From: DATATB01 sp036268995
GTDB taxonomy: Bacteria > Planctomycetota > Planctomycetia > Pirellulales > PNKZ01
Direction of reading: 5' to 3'
Assembly: GCA_036268995.1 (NCBI GenBank)
Contig: DATATB010000129.1
Location: 1 to 61,889 of the forward strand
DNA length: 61,889 bases
A model generated the notes under the pieces. The model ran no database searches. It was not told the origin of the DNA and saw nothing but the letters and a program-made list of their open reading frames with translations. Shown piece after piece: positions 16,248 through 25,862 of this stretch (position 1 is its first letter; each line of letters starts with the position of its first letter). The position numbers and the translations under genes are program-made.

Positions 16248-18437
16248 TCAGCTGGGCGCTTCAAGCTTGCGCCGGGCTAGCAGCAGGCTGTTGGCTACGA
16301 CCGAGACGCTGCTGGCGGCCATGGCCGCCGCGGCGGCGACCGGGGGCAGGCTCCAGCCGGTGAAAGGCACGAGCAGGCCGGCGGCCAGGGGAATCAGCAC
16401 GAGGTTGTAGCCAAAGGCCCAGGCCAGATTCTGGCGGATCGTGCGGAGCGTGGCTCGCGAAAGCACGATCGCCTCGGGCACGCCGCACAGATCGCCCCGC
16501 ACGAGCACCATGTCGGCCGAGTCGATCGCCACGTCGGCGCCGCTGCCGATGGCAATGCCAATGTCGGCGGCCACCAGTGCCGGGGCATCGTTGATGCCGT
16601 CGCCGACCATCGCCACGCGCCGCCCTTGGCGCTGCAGGGCCCGCACCACTTGCTCCTTTTCGGCCGGCAGCACTTCGGCCGTAAACTGCTCGATGCCCAA
16701 CTCCCGAGCCACCGCCTCGACCGTCGCGCGATGATCGCCCGAGACCATCTGCACTTCCAATCCAAGCTGCCGCAACTGCTCGACGGCCTGGCGACTGTGC
16801 GGGCCGATCGTGTCGGCAATGCCGATCGCGCCAAGCAATTGCTTTCCGCGTGCGACCAGCAGCACGGTATTGCCGCGATCGCGCAGCGACTTCACGATTT
16901 CGATCATTACCTCGTCGACCACCACGCCGGCCGTTTGCAGCAAACGCTCGTTGCCAACCCACACCGTCTGGCCGTCGAGGATGGCACGCACGCCTTGGCC
17001 GGGCACGACGGACAAGTCGCTGGCCACCAAATGGGCGCCGCCTTCGCTTTCGGCATACGCGACCACGCAGGCGGCCAAGGGGTGCTGGCTCAATCGCTCG
17101 GCGGCCGCGGCCACGTCTACGAGATCGGCCGGTGTATGTTCTCCGGCCGGCTCGAGGGCCGAGACTTGCGGCTTGCCCAGCGTGAGCGTGCCGGTCTTGT
17201 CGAGCACGACGCAATCGGCAATCGCCGCGGTTTCGAAGGCATGGGCCTCCTTGACCAGGATGCCGGCTTGGGCGCCGCGTCCGCTGGCCACCAGCACGGC
17301 GGCCGGTGCGGCCAGGCCCATCGCGCAGGGGCACGCCACCACCAGCACGGCCACCAGTGACGACAGCCCGCGCTGCCAATCGCCGGCCGCCAGGCCCCAG
17401 CCCAACAGCGTGGCCAAGGCCAGCAGCAACAGCCCCGGCACAAAGTACGCCACCACGCGATCGGCCAGCCGCTGAATGTCGGGCTTCGATTGCTGCGCGT
17501 TGCGAACCAGCTCGACCACCTGGGCCAGCATCGTTTCGCCGGCCGGGCGCGTGACTTCGGCCGTCAGCGCGCCGTCGCCATTGAGCGTGCCGGCATACAG
17601 CACGTCGCCGATTGCCTTTTCGACCGGCAGCGCTTCGCCGGTCAGCCAGGATTGATCGACCGAACTGCCGCCGGCAATCACGCGGGCGTCGAGTGCGATC
17701 CGCTCGCCCGGCCGCACGATCAGCTTTTCGCCGACCGCCACTTTTTCCAGCGGCACGCGCTGGCTGCGCCCATCGCGCAGCACGGTGGCTTCCGGTGGTG
17801 TGAGAGCCACAAGAGCGCGAATGGCGGACGACGCTCGGCCGCGCGCTCGAACTTCGAGCGATTTGCCCAGCGTGATGAACAGCAGGATCATACCGGCATC
17901 CATGAAGCGCATGGCGGCCGCGTGCGGCCAACCGGCCAGGCCGGAGGCATAAGCGGCCGTGGTGCCCAGCGCGACGAGCGTGTCCATGTTGGCGCTCGCG
18001 TGCCGCAGACTGGCCAGGGCTCCGCGGTAATACGGCCAGCCGACGTACGCCTGCATGATCGTGGCCAAAGCCAATGCGGCCCAATTGCCGGCCACGCTGT
18101 GCGCCAGCCGATAGTCGACCAGCACGAGGCCGGCCATGATGATCGCGGCCGCGAGCAGTCGCTGCCGCCAGGTGTGTGCCTCGCGTTCGTGCCGGGCGAC
18201 CGGATCGTCCTTCCCGCTCGCGCCCGGCACATGCGCCTGGTAACCGGCTCCCGCCACGGCCGCCAGCAGCATGTCGAGCTTGGCCTGCCGCTCGTCGAAA
18301 TCGACCGCAGCCTGGTTCGTGGCCAGATTGGCGGCCGCGTGCTCGACGCCTGGCACGCTCTTGAGAGCCTTTTCGACCCGGCCCACGCAACTGGCGCAGT
18401 GCATGCCTTCGATATCCAGAATCAGATGCTCGGGCAT
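16248..18437 (-). CDS. copA: Copper-translocating P1B-type ATPase (CopA-like)
   Basis: This 729-aa inner-membrane ATPase exports Cu(I). In order it has one N-terminal HMA domain with GMHCASC (11-17), four helices, the A-domain TGE (266-268), the membrane CPC triad (369-371), the phosphorylation site DKTGT (413-417), the His-Pro dipeptide (452-453) and the hinge GDGIND (612-617). The last two helices carry Y-N (FGYNLVLIP) and M-A-A-S-S, which together with CPC are the Cu(I)-specific signature of the P1B-1 class. Length is normal. It is divergent from cinA, with a 190-base region holding GTCCGTGG repeats between them. Confidence 0.95.
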   Translation of the reverse strand: MPEHLILDIEGMHCASCVGRVEKALKSVPGVEHAAANLATNQAAVDFDERQAKLDMLLAAVAGAGYQAHVPGASGKDDPVARHEREAHTWRQRLLAAAIIMAGLVLVDYRLAHSVAGNWAALALATIMQAYVGWPYYRGALASLRHASANMDTLVALGTTAAYASGLAGWPHAAAMRFMDAGMILLFITLGKSLEVRARGRASSAIRALVALTPPEATVLRDGRSQRVPLEKVAVGEKLIVRPGERIALDARVIAGGSSVDQSWLTGEALPVEKAIGDVLYAGTLNGDGALTAEVTRPAGETMLAQVVELVRNAQQSKPDIQRLADRVVAYFVPGLLLLALATLLGWGLAAGDWQRGLSSLVAVLVVACPCAMGLAAPAAVLVASGRGAQAGILVKEAHAFETAAIADCVVLDKTGTLTLGKPQVSALEPAGEHTPADLVDVAAAAERLSQHPLAACVVAYAESEGGAHLVASDLSVVPGQGVRAILDGQTVWVGNERLLQTAGVVVDEVMIEIVKSLRDRGNTVLLVARGKQLLGAIGIADTIGPHSRQAVEQLRQLGLEVQMVSGDHRATVEAVARELGIEQFTAEVLPAEKEQVVRALQRQGRRVAMVGDGINDAPALVAADIGIAIGSGADVAIDSADMVLVRGDLCGVPEAIVLSRATLRTIRQNLAWAFGYNLVLIPLAAGLLVPFTGWSLPPVAAAAAMAASSVSVVANSLLLARRKLEAPS

Positions 18438-18445
18438 GATTTGCT

Positions 18446-18495
18446 AGTCCGTGGACCGTGGTCCGTGGTCCGTCGTTCGTAGTCACGGACAACGG
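18446..18495. repeat. GTCCGTGG short-repeat cluster between copA and cinA
   Basis: AGTCCGTGGACCGTGGTCCGTGGTCCGTC followed by CACGGACAACGG can fold back on itself. It resembles the cluster at 5879-5945. It begins 9 bases upstream of the copA start codon, so it will affect the copA leader RNA. Confidence 0.6.
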
Positions 18496-18626
18496 ATTAG
18501 GGACATCCGAAAAAGGAAGCCTCGTCGCGTCAATTATATGCAGGTGCGCGACTGGCATCAGGTGCCGCGGCAAGAGACAATCAGGCAATTCGATAACATT
18601 CCTTGGATTAGGGGCCGGAACTGACG

Positions 18627-19859
18627 ATGCGGGCTGAAGTGATTTCGATCGGCGACGAGATGACCAGCGGCCAGCGGCTGGACACCAACAGCCAGTGGCT
18701 GAGCCAGCAACTTGCCATGCTCGGCGTGACCGTCATTTACCACACGACCGTGGCCGACGAGCTGGAGGCCAACGTCCACGTGTTTCGGCAAGCGGCCGAG
18801 CGGGCCGACGTGGTCGTGGCCACCGGCGGCCTGGGGCCCACGGCCGACGATCTGACGCGCGAAGCCCTGGCGCAAGCCTCCGGCTGCGAGCTGGTGCTCG
18901 ATGAGGCGGCTCTGGAGCACATCCGCAAGATTTTTTCGCGGCGCAGTCGGCCGATGCCCGAGAGTAATACGGTGCAGGCCATGTTTCCGCGTGGCAGCCG
19001 GGTGATCGCCAATCCGCACGGCACCGCGCCGGGCATTGCCATCGAGCTGGCCCGGCCCGGCGGCGGCGTGGCGCACGTGTTTGCCTTGCCGGGCGTTCCG
19101 GCCGAAATGCGCGAGATGTGGCAGGCGAGCGTGGCCCCGGCGATCGCTTCGCTAGGCGGCACAACGCGCGTGCTGCGGTATCGGCGGATTAAATGTTTCG
19201 GCGTGGGCGAAAGCGATCTGGAGCAGATGCTGCCCGACCTGATCCGCCGCGGCCGCGAGCCGCAAGTCGGCATCACGGTACACGACGCCACGATCACGCT
19301 GCGGATCGCCGCCCTGGGAGCCGATGAAGCCGCGTGTCGCGCCCTCATCGATCCGACCGAAGCGGTGATCCGCCAATCGCTGGGCACGCTGGTCTTCGGC
19401 ACCGAGGACGATGAACTCGAGCACGCCGTCCTCAAACTCCTGGTTGAGCGCCGCCAGACTTTGGCCACGAGCGAATGGGGCACCGGTGGCCTGCTGGCCG
19501 ATTGGCTTTCGGCAGCCGACCCGGCGGGCGAGCGCTACGTGGGCGGCTCGATCATTCGCAGCGCCGCCGCTTGGGCAGTGCTGTTTGCGGAACACGCCAC
19601 TTCGAATGCCGGCCCGGCCGACGTGGCCGCCGCGATGGCCACCGCCTGCCGCGAAGAGTGCGAGACCGATTGGGGCCTGGCCATCGGCCCATTTCCCAGC
19701 GAGGCCGACGCTCAACCCTCCGGCGAACTGCACCTCGCGCTCGCCTCGAGCGCCGGCGTCAAAACCGTCCAAACCACCTTCGCCGGCCACCCCTCCATTC
19801 GCCGTCCCCGATCCGCCAAGCAAGCCCTGAACCTGCTGCGGCTAGCTCTCATCCGGTAG
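18627..19859 (+). CDS. cinA: CinA-family protein with a degenerate C-terminal PncC domain
   Basis: The protein is 410 aa. The N-terminal MoCF-like domain (about 1-170) is well conserved: E-V-I-S-I-G-D-E, D-T-N-S-Q-W-L, TGGLGPTADDLTR, and P-G-V-P-A-E-M. In other CinA proteins it acts as an ADP-ribose pyrophosphatase-like module. The C-terminal CinA/PncC domain normally contains A-E-S-C-T-G-G with the catalytic Ser. Here it reads T-S-E-W-G-T-G-G, placing Trp284 at the Ser position. The usual Y-S-N-x-x-K is replaced by R-S-A-A-A-W. NMN deamidase activity is therefore probably lost. The gene is alone on the plus strand. Confidence 0.93.
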   Translation: MRAEVISIGDEMTSGQRLDTNSQWLSQQLAMLGVTVIYHTTVADELEANVHVFRQAAERADVVVATGGLGPTADDLTREALAQASGCELVLDEAALEHIRKIFSRRSRPMPESNTVQAMFPRGSRVIANPHGTAPGIAIELARPGGGVAHVFALPGVPAEMREMWQASVAPAIASLGGTTRVLRYRRIKCFGVGESDLEQMLPDLIRRGREPQVGITVHDATITLRIAALGADEAACRALIDPTEAVIRQSLGTLVFGTEDDELEHAVLKLLVERRQTLATSEWGTGGLLADWLSAADPAGERYVGGSIIRSAAAWAVLFAEHATSNAGPADVAAAMATACREECETDWGLAIGPFPSEADAQPSGELHLALASSAGVKTVQTTFAGHPSIRRPRSAKQALNLLRLALIR

Positions 19860-19932
19860 GTCCGGCGAGCCGAGCCGGGACTCGCGTGGTGCGCACGATC
19901 ACGTTGATACAAAGGCGATCCGCGAAGCTGTC

Positions 19933-20090
19933 GGGTGCCACTGCTGGCTTTGTCCAGCAGTGCGAGGGCCGACCAAACGGTGTCGCTTTAACGACGCCAG
20001 GGCATCCCTTGTCGAACCTGACGGAAAATAACTGTGAATGGCAACCGCGGTGGTTGCGTCGGCACTGCTGGACAGCCAGCAGTGGCACCC
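19933..20090. repeat. REPIN-like composite: two inverted GGGTGCCACTGCTGG palindromes
   Basis: GGGTGCCACTGCTGGCTTTG...CAGCAGTG (19933-19962) and its inverted counterpart CACTGCTGGACAGCCAGCAG...CACCC (20063-20090) bracket about 100 bases of unique sequence. Each arm is itself a hairpin (CACTGCTGG...CCAGCAGTG). The same arms recur at 36018-36154 with a different centre. It lies between the converging ends of cinA and the first DUF1501 gene. Confidence 0.85.
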
Positions 20091-20117
20091 GATAGAAAAC
20101 CGCGTCTGTTTGCACAA

Positions 20118-21581
20118 CTACCCCAGCACGCCCGGTATCGGCTCGCCGTGGGGGAGGACGAAGAGGGGGCGGCGCTGGCGGTCGTAGAGACGCGTGGTGG
20201 GGTCGATGCCGATGGCGCGGTAGATCGTGGCGATGATGTCGGCCGGCGAATAGCCGGGACTGGTGGGGTAGGCGCCCTGACGATCGGTGGCGCCGATGAC
20301 TTGGCCACGCGCCGCGCCGCCGCCGGCGAAAAACATCGAGCAGGCGGGCGCCCAGTGATCGCGGCCGCCATTTTTGTTGATCTTCGGCGAGCGGCCGAAT
20401 TCGGTCATGAAGACCACCAGCGTCGAGTCCAGCAGTCCGCGCTCGTCGAGATCGGTGATCAGCCCGGCAAAGGCCCGATCGATGCCGGCGACGTGGTAGC
20501 CGCGCTTGGCCATCTCACTGGTGTGCGGATAGTGCTGGCCGGGAACGTTGTGCTGGTCCCAGAGATTGCCGTAGTCGTTGTCGTAGCCGTAGTCGACCAT
20601 CACAAAGCGAGCACCGGCTTCGACCAGCCGCCGGGCCAGCAGGCAGCGGCCGCCGATCTTGGTGCGGCCGTAGCGCTCGCGCAAAGCAGCCGGTTCGCCG
20701 CTGGTGTCGAACGCCTCGCGCACGCGGGTCGACGACAGCAAATGCAGAGCATGTCCCCACTGGGCGTCGAGCGTGGTGAACACTTCTTGCCGCTGGACAC
20801 CGCGCAAATGCGCGTCGAGCAGTTCGCGTAATTGTGAGCGGCTCGCCAGCCGGTCGACATCCAGCTCCGGCAGGAGTTGCAGCACTGAAGGCATGAGCCG
20901 CTCGTCGACCGTGGCCGCCGGATTGTCGAGCGTTTCGTTGGCGGTGAAGTCCGGCTGCTCGGGCTCGCCGCCGACGCAAAACGGATCGTGCTCGCCGCCC
21001 AGCCAGCCTCCGCCAAACAAGTTATTGGGCGGCGGACCGGGTCGCGTGACGCCTGGCACGGCGATGTAGGCCGGTAAGTGATTGCGCGGACCTTGCAGAA
21101 ACGAGACAATCGAACCGATGTTCGGCTCGGTCTTGATATTGGCCGGCCCGACCACGCGACCCGAGAGGGCGAGTGCCTGGCTCATAAGGTGGTCGTTGTT
21201 GCCGTGCGAATAGCTGCGCACCAAGGTCAGCCGGTCGGCAATGGCGGCCAACTGCGGCATGGCCTCGCTGAACTGCACGCCTGGCAGCCGCGTGGCGATG
21301 GCCTCGAGCGTGCCACGAATTTCTTCCGGCGCGTGCGGCTTGGGATCGAATGAGTCGATGTGCGTTACGCCGCCCATCATCATCAGGTAGATGACGGATT
21401 GAGCTTTGGGCGGCTTGGTCTGCGGCGCAGGAGCGGCAATCGCGGCGCCGGGCATCAACGCACGGGCCGGCAGCGCGCCGGCCACGGTCAGCCCGCCGAT
21501 GCGGAGGGCGTCGCGACGATTCCAGGGCGTGGGGCCGATGGCCCGCAGAGCGGCACTGCGCTCATCTCGCTTCCGCGGCAT
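20118..21581 (-). CDS. DUF1501 protein with TAT-like signal (1)
   Basis: The protein is 487 aa. An N-terminal W-N-R-R-D-A-L-R-I-G-G-L-T-V-A-G-A-L twin-arginine-type signal is followed by an alkaline-phosphatase/sulfatase-like fold typed as DUF1501 (MMMGGVTHIDSFDPKP, R-S-Y-S-H-G-N-N-D-H, V-D-Y-G-Y-D-N-D-Y, M-T-E-F-G-R-S-P-K-I-N, G-R-D-H-W-A). DUF1501 proteins are abundant in planctomycetes, are exported and have no proven substrate. The gene follows the second DUF1501 gene by 67 bases on the same strand, and the pair diverges from the DUF1549/DUF1553 gene. Confidence 0.92.
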   Translation of the reverse strand: MPRKRDERSAALRAIGPTPWNRRDALRIGGLTVAGALPARALMPGAAIAAPAPQTKPPKAQSVIYLMMMGGVTHIDSFDPKPHAPEEIRGTLEAIATRLPGVQFSEAMPQLAAIADRLTLVRSYSHGNNDHLMSQALALSGRVVGPANIKTEPNIGSIVSFLQGPRNHLPAYIAVPGVTRPGPPPNNLFGGGWLGGEHDPFCVGGEPEQPDFTANETLDNPAATVDERLMPSVLQLLPELDVDRLASRSQLRELLDAHLRGVQRQEVFTTLDAQWGHALHLLSSTRVREAFDTSGEPAALRERYGRTKIGGRCLLARRLVEAGARFVMVDYGYDNDYGNLWDQHNVPGQHYPHTSEMAKRGYHVAGIDRAFAGLITDLDERGLLDSTLVVFMTEFGRSPKINKNGGRDHWAPACSMFFAGGGAARGQVIGATDRQGAYPTSPGYSPADIIATIYRAIGIDPTTRLYDRQRRPLFVLPHGEPIPGVLG

Positions 21582-21648
21582 GGCGTGCCTCGCGCGGTTG
21601 TAGGGTTCGCAAACGGCTCATGCATGAGCCGGCTAAATCGGCCGCGTT

Positions 21649-22974
21649 TTACATCCACTCGCGGATGGGGCGACCTTCGTTCAAGCGGATGGGACGGCCG
21701 TCGGCCGTCATGGTTTGCAGGTCGAGCGGGATGCCGAGCTTCGAGTAAATCGTGGCGGCAATATCGGGCGTGCGGTATTCGTCGTCGACGGGCATGCCGC
21801 CTTCGTCGTCGGTTTTGCCAAGGATCGCGCCGCCGGGCACGCCCGCTCCGGCCATCATGGCAAAGCCCGCGCTGGCCCAGTGATCGCGGCCGCTGGCCGA
21901 GTTGATCTTGGGCGTGCGGCCGAAGTCGGTGAGCCAAACCACGAGCGTATTGTCCAGCAGCCCCTTTTGTTCCAAGTCGATCAGAAGTTGCGGCAGCGCC
22001 TGGTCCATCGGCGGCATGCGCGTGTCCTTGAGCGACTTGAAGTTGCCCGAGTGCGTGTCCCAGCCGGGATCGGTGACCGTGACAAACCGCACGCCGGCCT
22101 CGATCAGCCGCCGGGCCAGCAGGCAGCTCTGGCCCAAGCGATGACGGCCGTAGCCGTCGCGCAGGGCGGCGTCTTCAGTATCCAGGGCAAAGGCTTTTTT
22201 CGTCTCGGGCGCGGTGATCATGTTCAGCGCCGCTTCATAGTGTTCGTCCAGGGCCTTGAACGCGTCGGGCTGCATGTCGGTCCGCTGTTGCAGGCGGTCG
22301 ATCTCGTCCAGCATGCTCCGCCGCCGGGCAATCCGGCCAGCGTCGACACCCTTGGGCGGTGTGATGTCGCGGACGGCAAAGTCCTTGCCGTTGGGGTCGG
22401 CCAGGAGCATGAAAGGATTGTGCTCCAGGCCCAGGTAGCCGGCGATGCCGCCGCCATTGCGATGGTCCATCGAATCGCCCAACTGCACGAACGGCGGCAT
22501 GACCGTCTTGAAGCCCTTTTGCTGGCTGACGACCGAGCCGTAGCACGGGTAAATCATGGCCGGATTGAACTTGTGACCGGTCATCACTTCGGCGTCGGCC
22601 GTGCCGTGGCTGCCGTTTTGTGGATTCCAGCTTCGCAGAATGGCGAAGCGCTTGGCTTCCTTGGCCATGCGCGGGCAGATTTCGGTGAATTGAGTGCCCG
22701 GCACCGCCGTTTTGATCACGCCAAACTCGCCGCGGATGCTAACCGGCGCGTCGGGCTTGGGATCGAACGTGTCGTGATGGCTCGTGCCGCCTTGGGTCCA
22801 GATCAGGATGCAATTCGTGTCCTTGCTGGACTGTCCGGCCCGAGCCAGTGCCTGCTTTTGTGCCAGCACGGTGGGCAGCGCGATGCCCAGCCCGGCCAGG
22901 GAGCCGATTTTCAAGAACGAACGGCGGTGGATGCCTTCGCAGTCGCGAACCAAATGCGGCGATAGGTTGAGCAT
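21649..22974 (-). CDS. DUF1501 protein with TAT-like signal (2)
   Basis: The protein is 441 aa. H-R-R-S-F-L-K-I-G-S-L-A-G-L-G-I-A-L-P forms the twin-arginine signal. The DUF1501 hallmarks T-Q-G-G-T-S-H-H-D-T-F-D-P-K-P, R-S-W-N-P-Q-N-G-S-H-G, D-P-G-W-D-T-H, L-T-D-F-G-R-T-P-K-I-N and G-R-D-H-W-A-S are intact, so the presumed metal-binding residues (Asp, His) are kept. It is the first gene of a two-gene minus-strand operon with its paralogue. Together with the divergent DUF1549 and PPC genes it forms a block recurrent in planctomycetes. The biochemical role is unknown. Confidence 0.93.
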   Translation of the reverse strand: MLNLSPHLVRDCEGIHRRSFLKIGSLAGLGIALPTVLAQKQALARAGQSSKDTNCILIWTQGGTSHHDTFDPKPDAPVSIRGEFGVIKTAVPGTQFTEICPRMAKEAKRFAILRSWNPQNGSHGTADAEVMTGHKFNPAMIYPCYGSVVSQQKGFKTVMPPFVQLGDSMDHRNGGGIAGYLGLEHNPFMLLADPNGKDFAVRDITPPKGVDAGRIARRRSMLDEIDRLQQRTDMQPDAFKALDEHYEAALNMITAPETKKAFALDTEDAALRDGYGRHRLGQSCLLARRLIEAGVRFVTVTDPGWDTHSGNFKSLKDTRMPPMDQALPQLLIDLEQKGLLDNTLVVWLTDFGRTPKINSASGRDHWASAGFAMMAGAGVPGGAILGKTDDEGGMPVDDEYRTPDIAATIYSKLGIPLDLQTMTADGRPIRLNEGRPIREWM

Positions 22975-23291
22975 GGTTCGGCCCTCTCTCCAAGAGTATG
23001 CAGGCGGGAAAAATTGCAGGCAGGTGCGCGCAATATAAGGTCAAAGGCCAAACGAATCAAGGTTTTTACATGCGATCGGGACCCAGGGATTGCAACCCCG
23101 GGGCTTTCGCAGCGTCGCCGGCCCCAAAAAAAGCTTGGCAGCGGCGGCACAAATCGTTCATAATGCGACTCTTATGCGTTACCCTGCCTGAATGCGCGCC
23201 GGTATAACGGGAGGAGACTGCACCCCCCGGGCCGGACATGCACGCACGCGCTCAATAAGATGCCAGTTCGTTTTCCGGGAGGATCCCGCCC
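22975..23291. promoter_or_regulatory. Divergent promoter region of the DUF1501 and DUF1549 blocks
   Basis: This 317-base gap separates two divergent transcription units and so must contain both promoters. A GGGAGGA ribosome-binding site ends about 8 bases before the ATG at 23292. An A-run with CCCCAAAAAAAGC (about 23124) and an AT-rich stretch around 23028-23070 are the least GC-rich parts. No repeat or operator palindrome stands out. Confidence 0.5.
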
Positions 23292-25814
23292 ATGTTTGCG
23301 CACGCGCTCCGCACCATCGTCTTGACCGCATGCTGCCTGGGGCTGGTTGAGTTGCGTCCGGCAAGCGCCGCTGGCACTTCGCCGGCGGGCAAATCGTCGG
23401 GGGTCGCAGTTCCGGCTTCCGCCTTTCAAGTCACGCCGGCCGAGCCGCGGCTTAGTGGGAACTTTTCGCAAGTTCAACTGGTGGTCACGGCCACCGGCCC
23501 CGGCGGAAAAAGCGACGAGCGCTCCGCCGATTTGACGGCCGCCGCCAAGTACGTTTCGTCCGATCCCAAGATCGTCAAGGCTCTGCCGGGCGGCCGGCTG
23601 CTGGCACAAGCCAACGGCCGGGCAACGCTCACCATCAGCGTCGGCGGCCTGTCGCGGACGGTGCCGGTCGAAGTGTCGGGCATCGTGGCCGCGCCAGTGG
23701 TGTCGTTCACCGAGCAAGTGGTGCCCATCTTGAGCAAGGCCGGCTGCAATGCGGCGGCCTGCCACGCCAGCCAGCATGGCAAGGGCGGATTTAAGCTGTC
23801 GGTCTTTGGCTACGCGCCGGACGAAGACTACGCGGCGATCGTTCGTGATCGGCAGGGCCGGCGGGTGAATCAGCTCGACCCGGAACAGAGCCTGATCCTG
23901 CTTAAGCCGACACTTACTATTCCGCACGGCGGCAACCGCCGCATTGCCTACGGCTCGGTCGATTACGACATCCTGCGCAATTGGCTGGCTAGCGGTGCTC
24001 AGCCGCCGAAGAAGGATGATCCGCTGGTCACGGCCGTTAGCGTGTTTCCCGCCAAGCGGCTGGGCAAGATCGGCCTCACGCAGCAACTGCGTGTCGAGGC
24101 GACGTATTCCAATGGCACCAAGCGCGACGTGACGCCGTGGGCCAAGTTCGACAGCATGGACGACAGCATCGTCACGGTTTCGCAGTCCGGCATGTTCAAG
24201 GCCATCGGCGACGGCCAGACGGCCGTGATGGTGCGTTTTGAAGGCCAGGCCGAGATCGCGATGCTGGTCGTGCCGTATTCCGACCGGGTGAACCTGACCG
24301 GCTGGCGCGACAACAACTTTATCGATCGGCTGGCCGCGGCCAAGTTCCGCGAGCTGGGCATCAGCCCCTCGCTGCTATGCGATGACGCGACGTTTCTGCG
24401 CCGGGCGTATTTCGACGCGATCGGCACGCTGCCCACGATCGAAGAGAGTTTGGCCTTTTTCGATTCCAAGGATCCGCAAAAACGCAGCAAGCTGGTCGAC
24501 CGGCTGCTGGGCCTCACCGGCGACCCGGCCTTGGACGTTCACAACAACGAGTACGCGGCCTATTGGTCGGTGAAATGGTCCGATCTGATTCGCTCCAGCA
24601 GCGGCACGTTGGGCGAGCAGGGCATGTGGGCCATGCACAACTGGATCAAGGAATCGCTGCGGCAGAACAAGCCGTTCGATCAGTTCGTGCGCGAGCTGGT
24701 AACTGCCAAAGGCTCGATCTATCGCAACGGGCCGGCGAATTATTATCGCGTGGCGACCAACCCGCTGGACCTGGCCGAGACCACGGCCCAGTTGTTCCTG
24801 GGCGTGCGGCTCACCTGCGCCAAGTGCCATCATCATCCGTTCGAAAAATACAGCCAGGCCGACTACTACTCGTTTGCCGCGTTTTTCTCGCGAGTCGGCT
24901 CGAAAGCCAGCCGCGACTTCGGCCTGTTCGGACGCGAACAGGTGGTGATGGTTCGCTCGGCCGGCGACGTCCGTCACCCGCGCAGCGGGCAGATCATGAA
25001 GCCCACGCCGCTGGAAGGCGAGAGCATCGACGACCCGCTCGATCGCCGCATTCCACTGGCCGCGTGGCTCACCTCGCGCGAGAACCGCTTCTTTGCCCGC
25101 AACATCGTGAACCGCTATATGGCCTACCTGCTGGGCCGTGGGCTGGTCGAGCCGGTCGACGACTTGCGGGCCACGAATCCGGCCAGCAATCCGCCGCTGA
25201 TGGAGGCCTTGGCCGATGACTTTGCCGCCAGCGGCTTTAACGTCAAGCATCTGATCCGCACGATCATGACCAGCCGGCTCTATCAACTCGACTCGCAACC
25301 GACGAAGGACAACGCCAGCGACAGCCGTTTTTTCAGCCATTATCGCGTCAAGCGAATTGCCGCCGAGCCGCTGCTGGACGCGATCGACTATGCCACCAAT
25401 GTGCAAACTAAGTTCAAGGACATGCCGCTGGGCACGCGGGCCATCGAGTTGCCGGATGCGGATTACCCGGATTATTTTCTCACCACGTTCGGCAAGCCGC
25501 GCCGGGCTAGCGTCTGCGAATGCGAGCGCGTAGCCGATGAGAACCTGTCGCAGGCCTTGCACACGCTTAATGGCGACATCCTGGCCGCCAAGATCGCGAA
25601 TGCCAAAGGCCGCGTGAGTAACCTGCTGGCCGCTAAGAAGACGCACGAGCAAATCGTGGCTGAACTGTACCTGGCCACGCTCTCGCGCCGCCCCAACAAG
25701 CAGGAGCAGGCCGCCTGCGCCCGGCTGCTGAAGTCGAGTCCCAGCCCGCGCGTGTTTTACGAAGACCTGCTCTGGTCGTTGATCAACTCGAAGCAGTTTT
25801 TGTTCGTGCGGTAG
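23292..25814 (+). CDS. DUF1549/DUF1553 protein with Ig-like domain and CxxCH motifs
   Basis: The protein is 840 aa and exported (signal peptide about 1-27). A Big2-like beta domain (about 40-130) is followed by a PSCyt-like cysteine motif (G-C-N-A-A-A-C-H-A-S). Then come a second Big2-like stretch, DUF1549 (F-I-D-R-L-A-A-A-K-F-R-E-L-G, F-L-R-R-A-Y-F-D-A-I-G-T-L-P) with L-T-C-A-K-C-H-H-H-P-F, and DUF1553 (W-L-T-S-R-E-N-R-F-F-A-R-N-I-V-N-R, R-L-Y-Q-L-D-S). Such proteins are planctomycete hallmarks. The CxxCH may bind haem or metal, but function is unproven. The PPC-domain gene lies 48 bases downstream on the same strand. Confidence 0.94.
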   Translation: MFAHALRTIVLTACCLGLVELRPASAAGTSPAGKSSGVAVPASAFQVTPAEPRLSGNFSQVQLVVTATGPGGKSDERSADLTAAAKYVSSDPKIVKALPGGRLLAQANGRATLTISVGGLSRTVPVEVSGIVAAPVVSFTEQVVPILSKAGCNAAACHASQHGKGGFKLSVFGYAPDEDYAAIVRDRQGRRVNQLDPEQSLILLKPTLTIPHGGNRRIAYGSVDYDILRNWLASGAQPPKKDDPLVTAVSVFPAKRLGKIGLTQQLRVEATYSNGTKRDVTPWAKFDSMDDSIVTVSQSGMFKAIGDGQTAVMVRFEGQAEIAMLVVPYSDRVNLTGWRDNNFIDRLAAAKFRELGISPSLLCDDATFLRRAYFDAIGTLPTIEESLAFFDSKDPQKRSKLVDRLLGLTGDPALDVHNNEYAAYWSVKWSDLIRSSSGTLGEQGMWAMHNWIKESLRQNKPFDQFVRELVTAKGSIYRNGPANYYRVATNPLDLAETTAQLFLGVRLTCAKCHHHPFEKYSQADYYSFAAFFSRVGSKASRDFGLFGREQVVMVRSAGDVRHPRSGQIMKPTPLEGESIDDPLDRRIPLAAWLTSRENRFFARNIVNRYMAYLLGRGLVEPVDDLRATNPASNPPLMEALADDFAASGFNVKHLIRTIMTSRLYQLDSQPTKDNASDSRFFSHYRVKRIAAEPLLDAIDYATNVQTKFKDMPLGTRAIELPDADYPDYFLTTFGKPRRASVCECERVADENLSQALHTLNGDILAAKIANAKGRVSNLLAAKKTHEQIVAELYLATLSRRPNKQEQAACARLLKSSPSPRVFYEDLLWSLINSKQFLFVR

Positions 25815-25862
25815 TCGGTACTTGCAACCGCAGTGTCCGCAGCCGGCGAGGTGGTGGTGTTC

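Noticed and set aside
16261..18588. Second long minus-strand frame over copA
   Set aside because: It is frame-shifted relative to the CopA frame that has all P-type ATPase motifs.
20118..22974. DUF1501 genes as true arylsulfatases
   Set aside because: The C/S-x-P-x-R sulfatase signature needed for formylglycine is absent.
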